A stretch of 64,000 nt of DNA from Frankiales bacterium (GCA_025966135.1 JAOPVP010000042.1:1-64000); one strand, 5' to 3'; numbered from the stretch's first letter, positions 34,868 through 47,425 are shown. Numbers and translations are program-made. The notes: generated by a model not told the origin, from the sequence alone.

Positions 34868-36207
34868 CGCTCGGCACCGACCAAGCGGGCGATCGAGCCC
34901 AGCGGAACCTGCAACCAGGCCGGCCGGTTGCGCGCTTCGTACACCACCTCGTAGACCGCCTTGTCGAGCTCGAACGCCCGCAGCAACTCGGCCTCGTCCC
35001 TGGGGTCTGCACCGACCGCGCGGGCGTATCCGTCGCAGAACGCCCCTCGGTTGCGCTCTGCCCACTCCGCAGCGCGGTACGCCAGGTGACGCTCGTCGGG
35101 TCGCTCGGCCAGCAGGTGCCGGGCGGCGTAGTCGAACGAGCGCAGCATCCCCGCGACGTCCCGCAACGGGCTCATGAGGGCCCGCCGCTCCGACAGCGGG
35201 CGGGCCGGCTCGCCCTCGAAGTCCAGGAGCACCCAGCCCTCCTGGGTACGCAGGACCTGGCCCAGATGGAAGTCACCGTGCACCCGTTGCACGGGGACCG
35301 GCTCGGTGCGGTCGGCGATCGCGTCGTACGTGGCGCGCAGGCCGTCGGCGTAGGGCGCCAGCTCGGGCACCACGGCGAGGGCCGCGTCGAGGCGCTCGTG
35401 GAGCTGGTGGGCGGTCTGCCGCGACTCCGTCGGGCCGGCCATGGCCGACGGGAGGGTCTCAGCCATCAGCTGGTGGACCTCTCCGGTGGCGACACCCAAC
35501 CGCTCGGACTCGCCGGCGAAGTCGCCACCGACCTCGTCGGCGTGCAGGTCGGCCTCCGCGAACAGGTCACGGACACTGGCGGTCGCCATCGCCCAGCCCT
35601 CGGCGCCGTTCTTGAGGTAGGGCTGCAGCAGGCCGAGGGTTGTCGTCTCGCCCTCGACCAGGCCGTCGAACCACGCCAGTGGACGAGCGACGTAGGCGGA
35701 CCCGGCGTCGGCGAGCGCTTTCGTCACTTCGATGTCGGGGTTGGCGCCCGGCTGCAACCGACGGAACACCTTGAGGATGACGGCGTCGCCGTACACGACG
35801 GAGGTGTTGCTCTGCTCGGCGGTCATCAGGTGACCGGGCAGCGACGGGTCGACGTCGCCGGCGTTGACGAAGGACAGACCGTCGACGTCGCCGCCCGAAG
35901 CCAGGTGGTACAGGAGCAGGCTGGTCGCGACGGGGTCGTGCATCGCGTCGTAGAGCATCAGGCCGTCCTCGTCCCCGATGACGGCGTACTCCAGGCGCTG
36001 CTCGATGACGCCCTTCGTGGCGCCGAGCAGGAGCTGGTAGTCCTCGCTCTCACCGTCGTCGTAGACGACGTGGACGATGGCGTGCCGCACCACCGGGTCG
36101 GTGACCTGCAGCAGCACGGTGGACGTCTCCGTCACCGACGTGATGCCGCGACCCTTGCCGCCGAACCAGCGCTGCCGCGGCAGCCACTCCCTGATCAGGT
36201 CGCTCAT
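34864..36207 (-). CDS. mak: Maltokinase (Mak/Pep2)
   Basis: This 447-residue kinase phosphorylates maltose from TreS to maltose 1-phosphate with ATP, feeding GlgE. It has the typical N-terminal cap ([16 protein letters not shown]) and a eukaryotic-kinase-like core. The catalytic loop is [11 protein letters not shown], followed by the metal-binding [16 protein letters not shown]. Length and motifs match actinobacterial Mak. In some species it is fused to TreS; here the two genes are separate but overlap by 4 nt. Confidence 0.95.
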   Translation of the reverse strand: MSDLIREWLPRQRWFGGKGRGITSVTETSTVLLQVTDPVVRHAIVHVVYDDGESEDYQLLLGATKGVIEQRLEYAVIGDEDGLMLYDAMHDPVATSLLLYHLASGGDVDGLSFVNAGDVDPSLPGHLMTAEQSNTSVVYGDAVILKVFRRLQPGANPDIEVTKALADAGSAYVARPLAWFDGLVEGETTTLGLLQPYLKNGAEGWAMATASVRDLFAEADLHADEVGGDFAGESERLGVATGEVHQLMAETLPSAMAGPTESRQTAHQLHERLDAALAVVPELAPYADGLRATYDAIADRTEPVPVQRVHGDFHLGQVLRTQEGWVLLDFEGEPARPLSERRALMSPLRDVAGMLRSFDYAARHLLAERPDERHLAYRAAEWAERNRGAFCDGYARAVGADPRDEAELLRAFELDKAVYEVVYEARNRPAWLQVPLGSIARLVGAER

Positions 36208-37883
36208 GTCGGCGCCTGGAGTGCGAACCACATGAAGCCGTGCCCTGGGAACGACAGCAGGTAGGGCAGCTCGCCGATGCGCGGGAAGGGGACACCGCCG
36301 GTGAGCTCGACGGGTGTGTACCCCTCGAAACGCGAGAGGTCCAGCTCCACCGGCTGCGGGAAGCGCGACAGGTTGTTGATGCACATCACCCGGTCATCGC
36401 CGAACTCGCGCACGAACGCCAGGACCGACGGGTTCGAGGCGCCGAGCTCCTCGTACGTGCCCATGCCGAACACCGGGTGCTGGCGGCGCACCGCGAGCAT
36501 CTTGCGCGTCCAGTTCAGCAACGAGCTCGCCGAGCGCTCCTGGGCATCCACGTTGAGCGCCTGGTAGCCGTAGACCGGGTCGAGGATCAACGGGAGGTAG
36601 AGGCGCTGCGGGTCGGCGGTGGAGAAGCCGGAGTTGCGGTCGGCGTTCCACTGCATGGGGGTTCGGACGCCGTCCCGGTCACCGAGGTAGATGTTGTCGC
36701 CCATCCCGATCTCGTCGCCGTAGTACAGGACCGGCGAACCGGGCAGCGACAGCAGCAGGCCCGTGAAGAGCTCGATCTGGTCGCGACTGTTCTCGAGGAG
36801 CGGGCCGAGCCGTCGACGGATGCCGACGTTCGCCTTCATCCGCGGGTCCTTGGCGTACTCGCTGTACATGTAGTCGCGCTCTTCGTCGGTCACCATCTCG
36901 AGCGTCAACTCGTCGTGGTTGCGCAAGAAGATGCCCCACTGGCAGTTGGCAGGGATCGGGGGCGTCTGCGCCAAGATCTCCGAGATCGGATAGCGCGACT
37001 CGCGACGCACGGCCATGAACAGCCGCGGCATCAACGGGAAGTGAAAGGCCATCTGACACTCGTCACCGTCGGCGCCGAAGTACTCGACCACGTCGGCCGG
37101 CCACTGGTTGGCCTCGGCGAGCAGGACCCGGTCCGGGTAGTCCGCCTCGATCTCCTTGCGCAGCCGCCGGAGGTAGGCGTGCGTCTCCGGCAGGTTCTCG
37201 CAGTTGGTGCCCTCGCGGGCGAACAGGTACGGCACGGCGTCGAGGCGGAAGCCGTCGATGCCCAGGTCGAGCCAGAAGCGCAGCACCTCGAGCATCGCCT
37301 GCTGCACGGCCGGGTTGTCGTAGTTGAGATCCGGCTGGTGGTGGAAGAAGCGGTGCCAGTAGTACTGCCCGCGCACCTCGTCGTAGGTCCAGTTCGACTT
37401 CTCGGTGTCGACGAAGATGATGCGCGCGTCCTGGTACTTCTCGTCGGTGTCCGACCACATGTAGAAGTCGCCGAAGGGCCCCTCCGGGTCCGACCGTGAG
37501 GCCTGGAACCACGGATGGGCGTCGCTCGTGTGGTTGACGACGAGGTCGGCGATGACGCGGAGGCCGCGGCGGTGGGCCTCGTCGACGAGCTGCACGAAGT
37601 CACCGAGGTCACCGAACTCCGGCAGGATCTGCAGGTAGTTGCTGATGTCGTAGCCACCGTCGCGCAGCGGCGACTGGTAGATCGGAAGCAGCCAGATGCA
37701 GTCGACGCCTAGCCACTGCAGGTAGTCGAGCTTCGCGGTCAGCCCACGGATGTCGCCGGTGCCGTCCCCGTTGCTGTCGGCGAAGCCGCGGATGAGCACC
37801 TCGTAGAACACCGCGCGCTTGTACCAGAGCGGGTCGCGCGACTCCTCCAGGCTGACCAGATCGTCCGGTCCCACGGACGTCAT
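36204..37883 (-). CDS. treS: Trehalose synthase TreS
   Basis: This 559-residue GH13 enzyme converts trehalose and maltose into each other. Its opening is [29 protein letters not shown]. The catalytic residues are in [12 protein letters not shown] (Asp), VLLAEANQW (Glu) and [12 protein letters not shown] (Asp). Length is normal for the unfused actinobacterial form. It supplies maltose to the kinase encoded next. ATG 37883 overlaps the glgE stop (ATGA). Confidence 0.96.
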   Translation of the reverse strand: MTSVGPDDLVSLEESRDPLWYKRAVFYEVLIRGFADSNGDGTGDIRGLTAKLDYLQWLGVDCIWLLPIYQSPLRDGGYDISNYLQILPEFGDLGDFVQLVDEAHRRGLRVIADLVVNHTSDAHPWFQASRSDPEGPFGDFYMWSDTDEKYQDARIIFVDTEKSNWTYDEVRGQYYWHRFFHHQPDLNYDNPAVQQAMLEVLRFWLDLGIDGFRLDAVPYLFAREGTNCENLPETHAYLRRLRKEIEADYPDRVLLAEANQWPADVVEYFGADGDECQMAFHFPLMPRLFMAVRRESRYPISEILAQTPPIPANCQWGIFLRNHDELTLEMVTDEERDYMYSEYAKDPRMKANVGIRRRLGPLLENSRDQIELFTGLLLSLPGSPVLYYGDEIGMGDNIYLGDRDGVRTPMQWNADRNSGFSTADPQRLYLPLILDPVYGYQALNVDAQERSASSLLNWTRKMLAVRRQHPVFGMGTYEELGASNPSVLAFVREFGDDRVMCINNLSRFPQPVELDLSRFEGYTPVELTGGVPFPRIGELPYLLSFPGHGFMWFALQAPT

Positions 37884-39832
37884 CCCCAGGTGCCTTCCGT
37901 CGTCGGGTGCGCTCGCGTGACCGTGAACAGGTGTGCCGGTTCGACGAAGGGGTCGAGCCGCACGTAGTTCGCCTGCCCCCAGGTGTACTCCGCTCCGGTG
38001 ACCTCGTCACGCACGAGGACCTGGTCGTCCCGCCCGACGCCGAGGGCTGGCAGGTCCAGCCGCACCGTCGCCTCACGCACACCGTGCGGATCGAGGTTCA
38101 GCACGACCAGGACGACGTCCTTGTCGTAGCGCTTGCTCCAGGCCATGACCTCGGGGTTGTCCACGTCGTGGAAGGTCACGTTGGTGAGCCACTGCAGTGA
38201 CGGATGCTCGCGTCGCATCCGGTTCAGCATCGTGAGGTACGGCGAGAGCGACGGCTGGGACCAGTCCCTCGGCCGGTACTGGTACTTCTCGGAGTCGAGA
38301 TACTCCTCGCTGCCGGGTCTGACGGCCACGTGCTCGTAGAGCTCGTAGCCGCTGTAGACGCCCCAGGACGGTGAGAGCAGAGCGGCCAGGACCGCGCGGG
38401 TCTTGAACATCGGCGGGCCGCCGTACTGCAGCGACGCGTGCAGGATGTCCGGGGTGTTGACGAAGAAGTTCGGGCGCATGTAGCTCGACGCCTCGACGAG
38501 TTCGCGCACGTAGGCCTGCAGCTCATCCTTCCCGACCCGCCAGGTGAAGTAGGTGTAGGACTGGGTGAAGCCGATCCGTCCGAGTTCGTGCATCATCGCC
38601 GGCCTGGTGAAGGCCTCCGCCAGGAACAGCACGTCGGGATCGGTTTTCCGCACCTCGGCGATGAGCCACTCCCAGAAGTCCAGCGGCTTGGTGTGCGGGT
38701 TGTCGACGCGGAAGATCTTCACGCCGTGGTCCACCCAGTGCCGCAGCACGCGCAGGATCTCCGCGTACAGCCCGTCCGGGTCGTTGTCGAAGTTGAGCGG
38801 GTAGATGTCCTGGTACTTCTTCGGTGGGTTCTCGGCGTAGGCGATCGTCCCGTCGACCCGCGTGGTGAACCACTCCGGGTGCTCCTTGGCCCAGGGATGG
38901 TCGGGCGCGCACTGGAGGGCGAAGTCGAGCGCTACCTCCATGCCGAGCTCGCGGGTCCGCCGCACGAAGGCGTCGAAGTCCTCGATCGTGCCGAGGTGGG
39001 GGTGGATCGCGTCGTGGCCGCCCTCCTCGGAACCGATGGCCCACGGTGAGCCCGGGTCGTCAGGGCCTGCGTCGAGCGTGTTGTTGGGACCCTTGCGGTT
39101 GACGCGCCCGATCGGGTGGATCGGCGGCAGGTACACCACGTCGAAGCCCATCGCGGCCACGGCCGGCAGTCGCTCCATCGCCGTACGGAAGGTGCCTGAG
39201 CGGGGCGGTTCCAGCGTCGCGCCCTCGCTGCGCGGGAAGAACTCGTACCAGCTGCCGTAGAGCGCGCGGCGCCGGTCGACCCAGAGGCCGTGCGGCTCGG
39301 AGCGCGTCAGGAGCTCGCGAACCGGGAAGTGCGACAGCACGGCGACGGCCTCCGGGGCGAGCGCCGCATCGAGGCGCTGCCGCGGGTCGAGGGAGGTGTC
39401 GCGCAGGGTGTCGGAGATGCCGACGAGCGGTCCACGCCGAGCCGTCGGCACACCCGAGCCGGCCCGCTCGTACAGCCGCGCGCCCTCTTCGAGGACGAGT
39501 TCGACGTCGACGCCGGCATCGACCTTCAGAGGCGCGTCGTGCCACCACGTGCCGAGTGGGTCGCCCCAGGCCTCGACGACGAAGGACCAGGAGCCCGGGA
39601 CGTCGACCGTGATCGGGACCGACCAGGTGTCGTTGGGCCCAGCGCTCATCCGCCGGAAGGACGAGGGTCCGTTCCCGGGCCCGTCCAGTGCCACGTTGCA
39701 GCCCACGGCGTCATGACCCTCGCGGAACACGGTCGCGGACACCGTGAGCGTCTCGCCCTCGACGCCTCGTGCGGGGTAGGCACCGCAGGACACCGTGGGG
39801 CGAACATCCGTCACTGCAATCCGACCGACCAC
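37880..39832 (-). CDS. glgE: Alpha-1,4-glucan:maltose-1-phosphate maltosyltransferase GlgE
   Basis: This 650-residue GH13_3 enzyme extends alpha-glucan with maltosyl units from maltose 1-phosphate. The N-terminal domain (1-110) aids dimerisation and acceptor binding. The barrel shows [49 protein letters not shown] (nucleophile Asp) and [11 protein letters not shown] (acid Glu), all GlgE-specific. GTG 39832 follows a TACGGT box by 6 nt, fitting a leaderless start. GTG 39814 is a second possibility. It is the first gene of glgE-treS-mak-glgB. Confidence 0.96.
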   Translation of the reverse strand: MVGRIAVTDVRPTVSCGAYPARGVEGETLTVSATVFREGHDAVGCNVALDGPGNGPSSFRRMSAGPNDTWSVPITVDVPGSWSFVVEAWGDPLGTWWHDAPLKVDAGVDVELVLEEGARLYERAGSGVPTARRGPLVGISDTLRDTSLDPRQRLDAALAPEAVAVLSHFPVRELLTRSEPHGLWVDRRRALYGSWYEFFPRSEGATLEPPRSGTFRTAMERLPAVAAMGFDVVYLPPIHPIGRVNRKGPNNTLDAGPDDPGSPWAIGSEEGGHDAIHPHLGTIEDFDAFVRRTRELGMEVALDFALQCAPDHPWAKEHPEWFTTRVDGTIAYAENPPKKYQDIYPLNFDNDPDGLYAEILRVLRHWVDHGVKIFRVDNPHTKPLDFWEWLIAEVRKTDPDVLFLAEAFTRPAMMHELGRIGFTQSYTYFTWRVGKDELQAYVRELVEASSYMRPNFFVNTPDILHASLQYGGPPMFKTRAVLAALLSPSWGVYSGYELYEHVAVRPGSEEYLDSEKYQYRPRDWSQPSLSPYLTMLNRMRREHPSLQWLTNVTFHDVDNPEVMAWSKRYDKDVVLVVLNLDPHGVREATVRLDLPALGVGRDDQVLVRDEVTGAEYTWGQANYVRLDPFVEPAHLFTVTRAHPTTEGTWG

Positions 39833-39838
39833 GCCGCG

Positions 39839-39844
39839 ACCGTA
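39839..39844 (-). promoter_or_regulatory. -10 box TACGGT, leaderless glgE operon promoter
   Basis: Minus-strand TACGGT lies 6 nt upstream of GTG 39832. The 190-nt region between glgE and glgP carries this box and, on the other strand, the glgP promoter. No shared palindrome is obvious in it. Confidence 0.5.
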
Positions 39845-39985
39845 CCCAGGTGCTCCGCAGGGGAACGCGCCGCCCTGACATTCTCCGCGTGCGGGGCAGA
39901 AATGTCGGCTTCCCGGCCGGGCCGTGCCTTCCCCCTACCAGCCCCCCTGGCAGCGGCTTCTGGCGGCATTGCCTGCCGTCCAGGG

Positions 39986-40015
39986 CTGTCAGGCATGGAG
40001 CGCAGTGACTAGGGT
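39986..40015 (+). promoter_or_regulatory. glgP promoter: CTGTCA, 18 nt, TAGGGT
   Basis: The -35-like CTGTCA (39986-39991; 4 of 6 to TTGACA) and -10 TAGGGT (40010-40015) are 18 nt apart. The -10 ends 7 nt before GTG 40023 with no ribosome-binding site, so the message should be leaderless. Of the leaderless promoters seen here, this has the most convincing -35. Confidence 0.55.
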
Positions 40016-40022
40016 TCTTCCG

Positions 40023-42569
40023 GTGAGAGCACTCCGCAGGTTCACCGTCCGACTGGCCCTCCCGGCCCCGCTCGCGCCGTTGGCCGAGCTCGTGATGAAC
40101 CTGAGGTGGTCCTGGCACCACGCCAGCCTTGACCTCTTCGAGAGTATCGACCCCGAGGTCTGGCGGGCCGTCGGGCACGACCCCATGCAGCTCCTGGGTG
40201 AAGTCAGCCCTGAGCGGCTCGCGGAGCTCTCCTCCGACGCGGAGTTCCTGACGCGGCTGGCGGCGGTGCACGCCGACCTGCAGGGCTACCTGAACACGCC
40301 GAAGTGGTACCAGTCGCTCGAGGGCGCGGCACGCTCCATCGCCTACTTCTCCCCGGAGTTCGGCATCACCGAGGTCCTGCCCCAGTACTCCGGGGGCCTG
40401 GGCATCCTGGCCGGCGACCACCTCAAGACCGCCTCTGACCTCGGCGTCCCGATCCTGGGCGTCGGCCTGCTCTACCGGGCCGGTTACTTCAAGCAGAGCC
40501 TCAACGCCGAGGGGTGGCAGCAGGAGCGCTACCCACCCCTGGACCCGCACGGGCTGCCGCTCACGCTCCTGCACACCGCCGACGGGCTGCCGCTGGAGAT
40601 CTCGGTCCGGCTCGGCGAGGGACGCACCTTGCACGCCCAGGTCTGGAAGGCCCAGGTCGGCCGGGTCCCGCTGCTGCTCCTCGACAGTGACGTCGAGGCC
40701 AACGCCGCCGCCGAGCGGCAGGTCACCGACCGGCTCTACGGCGGCGGCACCGACCACCGCCTCAACCAGGAGCTGCTGCTGGGCATCGGCGGGGTGCGCG
40801 CCATCCGTGCCTACACGGCGCTGACCGGCGAGCCCGAACCCGAGGTGTTCCACACCAACGAGGGGCACGCCGGGTTCCTGGGGATCGAGCGGATCCGCGA
40901 GCTGGTGGGCCAGGGCCTGTCCTACGACGAGGCCCTTGAGGCGGTCCGCGCCGGCACCGTGTTCACGACGCACACGCCCGTCCCCGCCGGCATCGACCGG
41001 TTCCCCAAGGATCTCATCGCGGGGGTGTTCGCCGGTGGCACCCTGCCCGGCGTCCCGCTCGACCGGGTGCTGGAGCTGGGCGCCGAGGAGGACCCCTCCG
41101 TCTTCAACATGGCCCACATGGGTCTGCGGCTGGCACAGCGCCGCAACGGCGTCGCAAAGCTGCACGGCATCGTCAGCCGCGAGATGTTCAGCGGCCTGTG
41201 GCCGGGGTTCGACGCCGCCGAGGTGCCGATCGGGTCGGTGACCAACGGCGTGCACGCGCCCACCTGGGTGGCCCGTGAGGTCTTCGAGCTCGCCGAGCGC
41301 GAGATCGGCGGCACGCTCACCACCGAGGCGCAGGGCTGGGAGGGCATCGCCAAGGTCGCCGACACGTCGATCTGGGCGACCCGCCGCGCCCTGCGCGAGC
41401 GCCTGGTCGGCGAGGTCCGCCGTCGCCTGCGCGAGTCGTGGCTCCAGCGTGGTGCCACCGAGGCCGAGCTCGGCTGGACGGCGTCGGCCTTCGACCCGGA
41501 CGTGCTCACGATCGGCTTCGCCCGCCGGGTCCCGTCGTACAAGCGCCTGACGCTGATGATGCGCGACCCGGAGCGGCTGAAGACGCTGCTGCTGGACCCT
41601 GAGCAGCCCATCCAGCTCGTCATCGCCGGCAAGGCGCACCCCGCCGACGACGGTGGCAAGGAGCTCGTGCAGCAGATCGTCCGCTTCGCCGACCAGGAGG
41701 ACGTGCGGCACCGCATCGTCTTCCTGCCGGACTACGACATCGGGATGGCGCGCTACCTGTACGGCGGCTGCGACGTCTGGCTCAACAACCCGTTGCGCCC
41801 CCTCGAGGCCTGCGGCACCTCCGGCATGAAGAGCGCCCTCAACGGCGGTCTCAACCTGTCGATCCTCGACGGCTGGTGGGACGAGATGTACGACGGGGAG
41901 AACGGCTGGGCCATCCCGACGGCGGACGGGGTCACCGACCCGAACCGCCGCGACGACCTCGAAGCGGCGGCCTTCTACGAGCTCGTCGAGAAGCAGGTCC
42001 GGACCCGCTTCTACGATGTGGACAACGCCGGCGTGCCGCAGCGGTGGGTCGACATGGTGCGCCACACCCTGCAGACCCTCGGGCCGCAGGTCCTCGCCAG
42101 CCGGATGGTGCGGGACTACGTTCACCATCTCTACACACCGGCCGCTGCTGCCTCACGATCGCTTGCAGAGCAGGGATATGAGCCCGCCAAGGAGCTCGCG
42201 AGCTGGCGCACCAAGGTCGTCGGCCACTGGTCTCGGGTGCGGGTGCTGCACGTCGAGGGCGGCGACGTCGGCGACGCGCCCGCGGTGGGCGCCTCCCTGA
42301 CGCTGCGCGCCACCGTGGACCTCGACGGGCTCGACCCGGGGGATGTCGTGGTCCAGGCCGTCTACGGCCGCGTCGACGAGCTCGACGTGCTGCACCGACC
42401 GGTCTACGTACCGCTCACGAGCACCGGCACCGGTGACGACGGCCTGCCGCGGTACGAAGGACAGGTCCCGCTCGAGCGGGCCGGCTCGTACGGCTACACG
42501 GTCCGCGTGCTGCCGCACAACGATCTGCTCCCGACCGACGCCGAGCTGGGTCTGCTCGCTCAGCCGTAG
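40023..42569 (+). CDS. glgP: Alpha-glucan (glycogen) phosphorylase
   Basis: This 848-residue PLP enzyme releases glucose 1-phosphate from alpha-glucan ends. It belongs to the bacterial/archaeal type opening with RRFTVRLALPAPLAPL and NLRWSWH. It shows EFGITEVLPQYSGGLGILAGDHLK, TNEGHAGFLGIER, FARRVPSYKR and the PLP-lysine region LEACGTSGMKSALNGGLNLS. A C-terminal domain of about 130 residues follows. GTG 40023 is chosen by family start and the -10 box 7 nt upstream. The gene is divergent from the glgE operon and converges on glgX with 11 nt between stops. Confidence 0.95.
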   Translation: MRALRRFTVRLALPAPLAPLAELVMNLRWSWHHASLDLFESIDPEVWRAVGHDPMQLLGEVSPERLAELSSDAEFLTRLAAVHADLQGYLNTPKWYQSLEGAARSIAYFSPEFGITEVLPQYSGGLGILAGDHLKTASDLGVPILGVGLLYRAGYFKQSLNAEGWQQERYPPLDPHGLPLTLLHTADGLPLEISVRLGEGRTLHAQVWKAQVGRVPLLLLDSDVEANAAAERQVTDRLYGGGTDHRLNQELLLGIGGVRAIRAYTALTGEPEPEVFHTNEGHAGFLGIERIRELVGQGLSYDEALEAVRAGTVFTTHTPVPAGIDRFPKDLIAGVFAGGTLPGVPLDRVLELGAEEDPSVFNMAHMGLRLAQRRNGVAKLHGIVSREMFSGLWPGFDAAEVPIGSVTNGVHAPTWVAREVFELAEREIGGTLTTEAQGWEGIAKVADTSIWATRRALRERLVGEVRRRLRESWLQRGATEAELGWTASAFDPDVLTIGFARRVPSYKRLTLMMRDPERLKTLLLDPEQPIQLVIAGKAHPADDGGKELVQQIVRFADQEDVRHRIVFLPDYDIGMARYLYGGCDVWLNNPLRPLEACGTSGMKSALNGGLNLSILDGWWDEMYDGENGWAIPTADGVTDPNRRDDLEAAAFYELVEKQVRTRFYDVDNAGVPQRWVDMVRHTLQTLGPQVLASRMVRDYVHHLYTPAAAASRSLAEQGYEPAKELASWRTKVVGHWSRVRVLHVEGGDVGDAPAVGASLTLRATVDLDGLDPGDVVVQAVYGRVDELDVLHRPVYVPLTSTGTGDDGLPRYEGQVPLERAGSYGYTVRVLPHNDLLPTDAELGLLAQP

Positions 42570-42580
42570 GACGCCGGGGC

Positions 42581-44692
<2,112 letters not shown>

Positions 44693-44698
44693 GAGCGA

Positions 44699-44704
44699 AA
44701 CCTA
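44699..44704 (-). promoter_or_regulatory. -10 box TAGGTT, leaderless glgX promoter
   Basis: Minus-strand TAGGTT ends 6 nt before GTG 44692. It overlaps the stop codon of the upstream hydrolase gene. glgX can thus be read from its own promoter as well as by read-through. Confidence 0.5.
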
Positions 44705-45622
44705 TTCGGCCCGGCGCACGGTGGGTCCTGCTGGCCTGCGGGCTGCCGCCCGCCGCTCCACCGGCAGCAGGTCTGACAGTCGTGCGCCCAGCGGAAGCAC
44801 GACGGCCTGACCGCGCCTGCTGCGCTCGAGCATCGCGTGCACGACGAGGGCATTGCGCAGCAAGGTGGCGAACTCGTCCGGCTCCGACAGCAGCCAGCCG
44901 TGCTTGCCATGAACCACCTCGGCGGGCAGGTCGCCGGCGATCTCCCTGAGGGCGCCAGGCAGGATCAGCCGGTCCTGGTCGCCCCAGACGAACAGCACCG
45001 GCAGGCCGATCGCGACCAGCGTGGCGGCCTGCGCGGACAGGTCCGAGGTCAGGGCCAGCCGGGCTGTCAGCGCCATCGTGATCGGCTTGCGCAGGGCGTT
45101 CGGGACGAAGTCCCGCACCATCGACGGCGTGGAGCGTGCGATGGCCCGCGGGCTCAGCTCGGTCACCGCGCCGAGCATCCACCGCAGCCACGAGGCGCCG
45201 ACCAGGCCGGTGCGCTGCCCGGGCGCGCCACCCACCGAGTTGATGAGCGTCAGCGAGCGGACCAGCTCCGGGCGGTCGGTGGCGAGCTGGATGGCGACCC
45301 CGCCGCCGAAGGAGTGGCCCACGACGAACGCTGGCTTCCCGACGTCGAGAACGTCCAGCAGGCGGCCGATCCGGTGGCCATAGGCGGGCAGGTCGATGCC
45401 GCGAAGAGGCGGTCCGTCGCTGCCGCCGAAGCCGGGCAGGGCGGGTGCGATGACCTTGATGCCGGCTGAGGTCAGACGGGTCACGCCTGCGGCGTACGTC
45501 TGCGGCGACAGCCCCCAGCCGTGCAGGAACAGCAGCGGGTCCCCCGTGCCCGCCTCCATCACGCGGACGGCGGCGCCGTCGACGTCGACGGTGCGCCAGG
45601 TCGGCGCGGTAGTCGGGGTCAT
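44702..45622 (-). CDS. Alpha/beta hydrolase
   Basis: This 306-residue hydrolase has the oxyanion motif FLHGWGLSP, nucleophile elbow VVGHSFGGGVA, acid in FVWGDQDRLILP and base in HGKHGWLLSEPDEFA. The residues after about 270 are Arg/Ala-rich. It looks like a lipase, esterase or haloperoxidase-like enzyme with a broad small-molecule substrate range. ATG 45622 has AGGAGA 5 nt upstream. It lies 49 nt after the acidic 235-residue gene and 9 nt before glgX. Confidence 0.88.
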   Translation of the reverse strand: MTPTTAPTWRTVDVDGAAVRVMEAGTGDPLLFLHGWGLSPQTYAAGVTRLTSAGIKVIAPALPGFGGSDGPPLRGIDLPAYGHRIGRLLDVLDVGKPAFVVGHSFGGGVAIQLATDRPELVRSLTLINSVGGAPGQRTGLVGASWLRWMLGAVTELSPRAIARSTPSMVRDFVPNALRKPITMALTARLALTSDLSAQAATLVAIGLPVLFVWGDQDRLILPGALREIAGDLPAEVVHGKHGWLLSEPDEFATLLRNALVVHAMLERSRRGQAVVLPLGARLSDLLPVERRAAARRPAGPTVRRAE

Positions 45623-45671
45623 GGAATCTCCTGCGGGGGGTGCTCAGACGACGGTCAGCAAAACATCGGCG

Positions 45672-46379
45672 CTAGGACCCAGGACTGAAATGTCCTGGTA
45701 TGCCGGCGTGCAAGATCGCATGCTGATCGGCGACGGCTTCGTGCGGGGTGGTCTGCCGGGCGTCGTGGAAGACGACGCCGTGCCTGAGCACGAGGTGCCC
45801 TAGGCACTTCTCGTGGTCGGCCAGCAGGTCCGCCCAGTCGTCCACGAGCGCAGCGGCCGCCACCAGCGCCTCCAGGCGCACCCGCAGCGGCAGCAGGACA
45901 ACAGCCACCTCGAGCTCGGCCACCAGGTCGTCGTCCAGCGGGGCACCGTCGCGCGGCGCCGCCTCCAGCAGGCCGGGTGGCTCGTCCTCCAACGGGCTCA
46001 GCTCCGACAGGTCGATCTGCTCCAGGCCCAGCTGTCCGGGCGTCTGCTCGGCGTCCGCACCCTCCTCCCAGTCGTCGTCCTCCTCCCACGGGTCGTCCTC
46101 CCAGGCAGCCTCGATGTCCTCGAGCGACAGGCCGGCCTCGGCCGCCCACCGTGCCTCTTCCTCGAGGTCGACGTCGAGGGGCAAGGCGGCGAAGAAGGCG
46201 TCCTGCCAGCGGTCGAGCAGCTCGCGGACGGCCTCGCAGCGCTCCAAGGCACCGCCCAGGTCGCCGTGGACGGGGGTCAGCAGCGCGCGCGTCAGCACCG
46301 AGGAGGCCGCAAGAGGAAGGTCTTCGAGCGGGTCGGCTGAGCTGACGGTGTGCACCACACCGCGTGAGTCCCGGAACAC
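45672..46379 (-). CDS. Acidic hypothetical protein
   Basis: This 235-residue protein is very acidic, with a central Asp/Glu/Trp run (DDPWEEDDDWEEGADAE) at about residues 95-110. It has predicted helices on both sides (ALERCEAVRELLDRWQDAFFAAL; VRLEALVAAAALVDDWADLL). No family is recognised and no signal or membrane segment is seen. GTG 46379 is chosen because TAGTCT lies 6 nt upstream. It is divergent from an enoyl-CoA hydratase, with overlapping promoters, and precedes the hydrolase gene on the same strand. Confidence 0.7.
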   Translation of the reverse strand: MFRDSRGVVHTVSSADPLEDLPLAASSVLTRALLTPVHGDLGGALERCEAVRELLDRWQDAFFAALPLDVDLEEEARWAAEAGLSLEDIEAAWEDDPWEEDDDWEEGADAEQTPGQLGLEQIDLSELSPLEDEPPGLLEAAPRDGAPLDDDLVAELEVAVVLLPLRVRLEALVAAAALVDDWADLLADHEKCLGHLVLRHGVVFHDARQTTPHEAVADQHAILHAGIPGHFSPGS

Positions 46380-46385
46380 GGCACG

Positions 46386-46395
46386 AGACTAGGGT
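46386..46395. promoter_or_regulatory. Overlapping divergent -10 boxes (TAGTCT minus, TAGGGT plus)
   Basis: On the minus strand TAGTCT (46386-46391) lies 6 nt before GTG 46379. On the plus strand TAGGGT (46390-46395) lies 44 nt before GTG 46440. The hexamers share two bases. RNA polymerase could not occupy both at once, so the two genes should compete for transcription. Confidence 0.5.
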
Positions 46396-46439
46396 CCGGA
46401 CGACTTCCTGAAGAGGTCACCCGACGAGAGGACAGCATC

Positions 46440-47219
46440 GTGGGCGAGTTCGTGCGGCTCGAGGTCGACGGCGCGATCGCGACGATTCGCCTTGATCGGC
46501 CCAAGATGAACGCCATCAACGCGCAGCTCCGCACCGAGTTGCAGGAGGCTGCGCTGGAGGCCCGCGAGCGCCCCGACATCCGAGCGGTCGTGCTCTACGG
46601 CGGCGAGCGGGTCTTCGCCGCCGGGGCCGACATCGTGGAGATGGAGGCGATGTCCTACCCGGACATGCTCGCCTGGGGGACCGGACTCCAGGAGGCCCTC
46701 AAGGTCGTGGCACGGCTGCCCAAGCCGGTCGTCGCAGCCGTCAACGGCTTCGCCCTTGGCGGCGGTTTCGAGATCGCCCTCGCCGCCGACTTCCGGGTCC
46801 TGGGGGAACGGGCGCAGGTCGGTGTGCCGGAGATCCTGCTCGGCGTCATCCCCGGCGCCGGCGGCACCCAGCGCCTCACCCGCCTGGTCGGGCCGGCAAA
46901 GGCCAAGGGGATGGTCTACACCGGCCGCTTCGTGAAGGCCGACGAGGCGCTCGCTCTGGGAATCGCCGACGCAGTCGTCCCGGACGCCGAGGTGTACGAC
47001 GCCGCCGTCGCGATGGCGCAGCAGTGGGCGGAGGGCCCCGCGGTCGCCCTGCGGGCCGCCAAGCAGGCCATCGACGACGGCCTGGAGCTCGACCTCGACA
47101 GCGCCCTGCGCCTGGAGTCGGCCCTGTTCGCCGGGCTGTTCGCCACCGACGACCAGAAGGCCGGCATGAACAGCTTCCTTAAGAACGGCCCGGGCAAGGC
47201 CACCTTCACCGGTCGCTGA
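46440..47219 (+). CDS. Enoyl-CoA hydratase/isomerase family protein
   Basis: This 259-residue crotonase-fold enzyme probably hydrates trans-2-enoyl-CoA. It has the oxyanion-hole segment FAAGADIVEM and both hydratase glutamates, in GFALGGGFEIALAADFR and VGVPEILLGVIPGAGGTQRL. The TQRLTRLVGPAKAKGMVYTG helix is typical. GTG 46440 follows AGAGGA (46427-46432) by 7 nt. With etfBA immediately downstream it fits fatty-acid or crotonyl-CoA metabolism. No copy of the acyl-CoA motif precedes it. Confidence 0.92.
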   Translation: MGEFVRLEVDGAIATIRLDRPKMNAINAQLRTELQEAALEARERPDIRAVVLYGGERVFAAGADIVEMEAMSYPDMLAWGTGLQEALKVVARLPKPVVAAVNGFALGGGFEIALAADFRVLGERAQVGVPEILLGVIPGAGGTQRLTRLVGPAKAKGMVYTGRFVKADEALALGIADAVVPDAEVYDAAVAMAQQWAEGPAVALRAAKQAIDDGLELDLDSALRLESALFAGLFATDDQKAGMNSFLKNGPGKATFTGR

Positions 47220-47294
47220 GCCCACCGCCGTACCCCGGGGTTGGGGGTGGCGTAGGTCACGCTCGGGAGAACCTGCTCGAGTTTGCGCCGTTGC

Positions 47295-47308
47295 TACCGA
47301 CGGGTAAC
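47295..47308 (+). promoter_or_regulatory. Candidate operator TACCGACGGGTAAC upstream of etfBA
   Basis: This fourth copy of the shared motif sits in a longer imperfect palindrome, TTGCTACC-GACG-GGTAACAA (47291-47310; 7 of 8 arm positions paired). It lies 117 nt before etfB in a 206-nt intergenic region. TACGGT at 47356-47361 is a possible -10 downstream of it. I see nothing else in that region. Confidence 0.5.
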
Positions 47309-47425
47309 AATCATGCGAACCCGAGGGTGCCCGTCATCGCACAAGAGCGCGCCGATACGGTCACTCTCGACAAGGACCTACGCGCGAAGTCCGCGCGTCG
47401 TGAAGCCGGAGGTCGGCGCCCGAGC

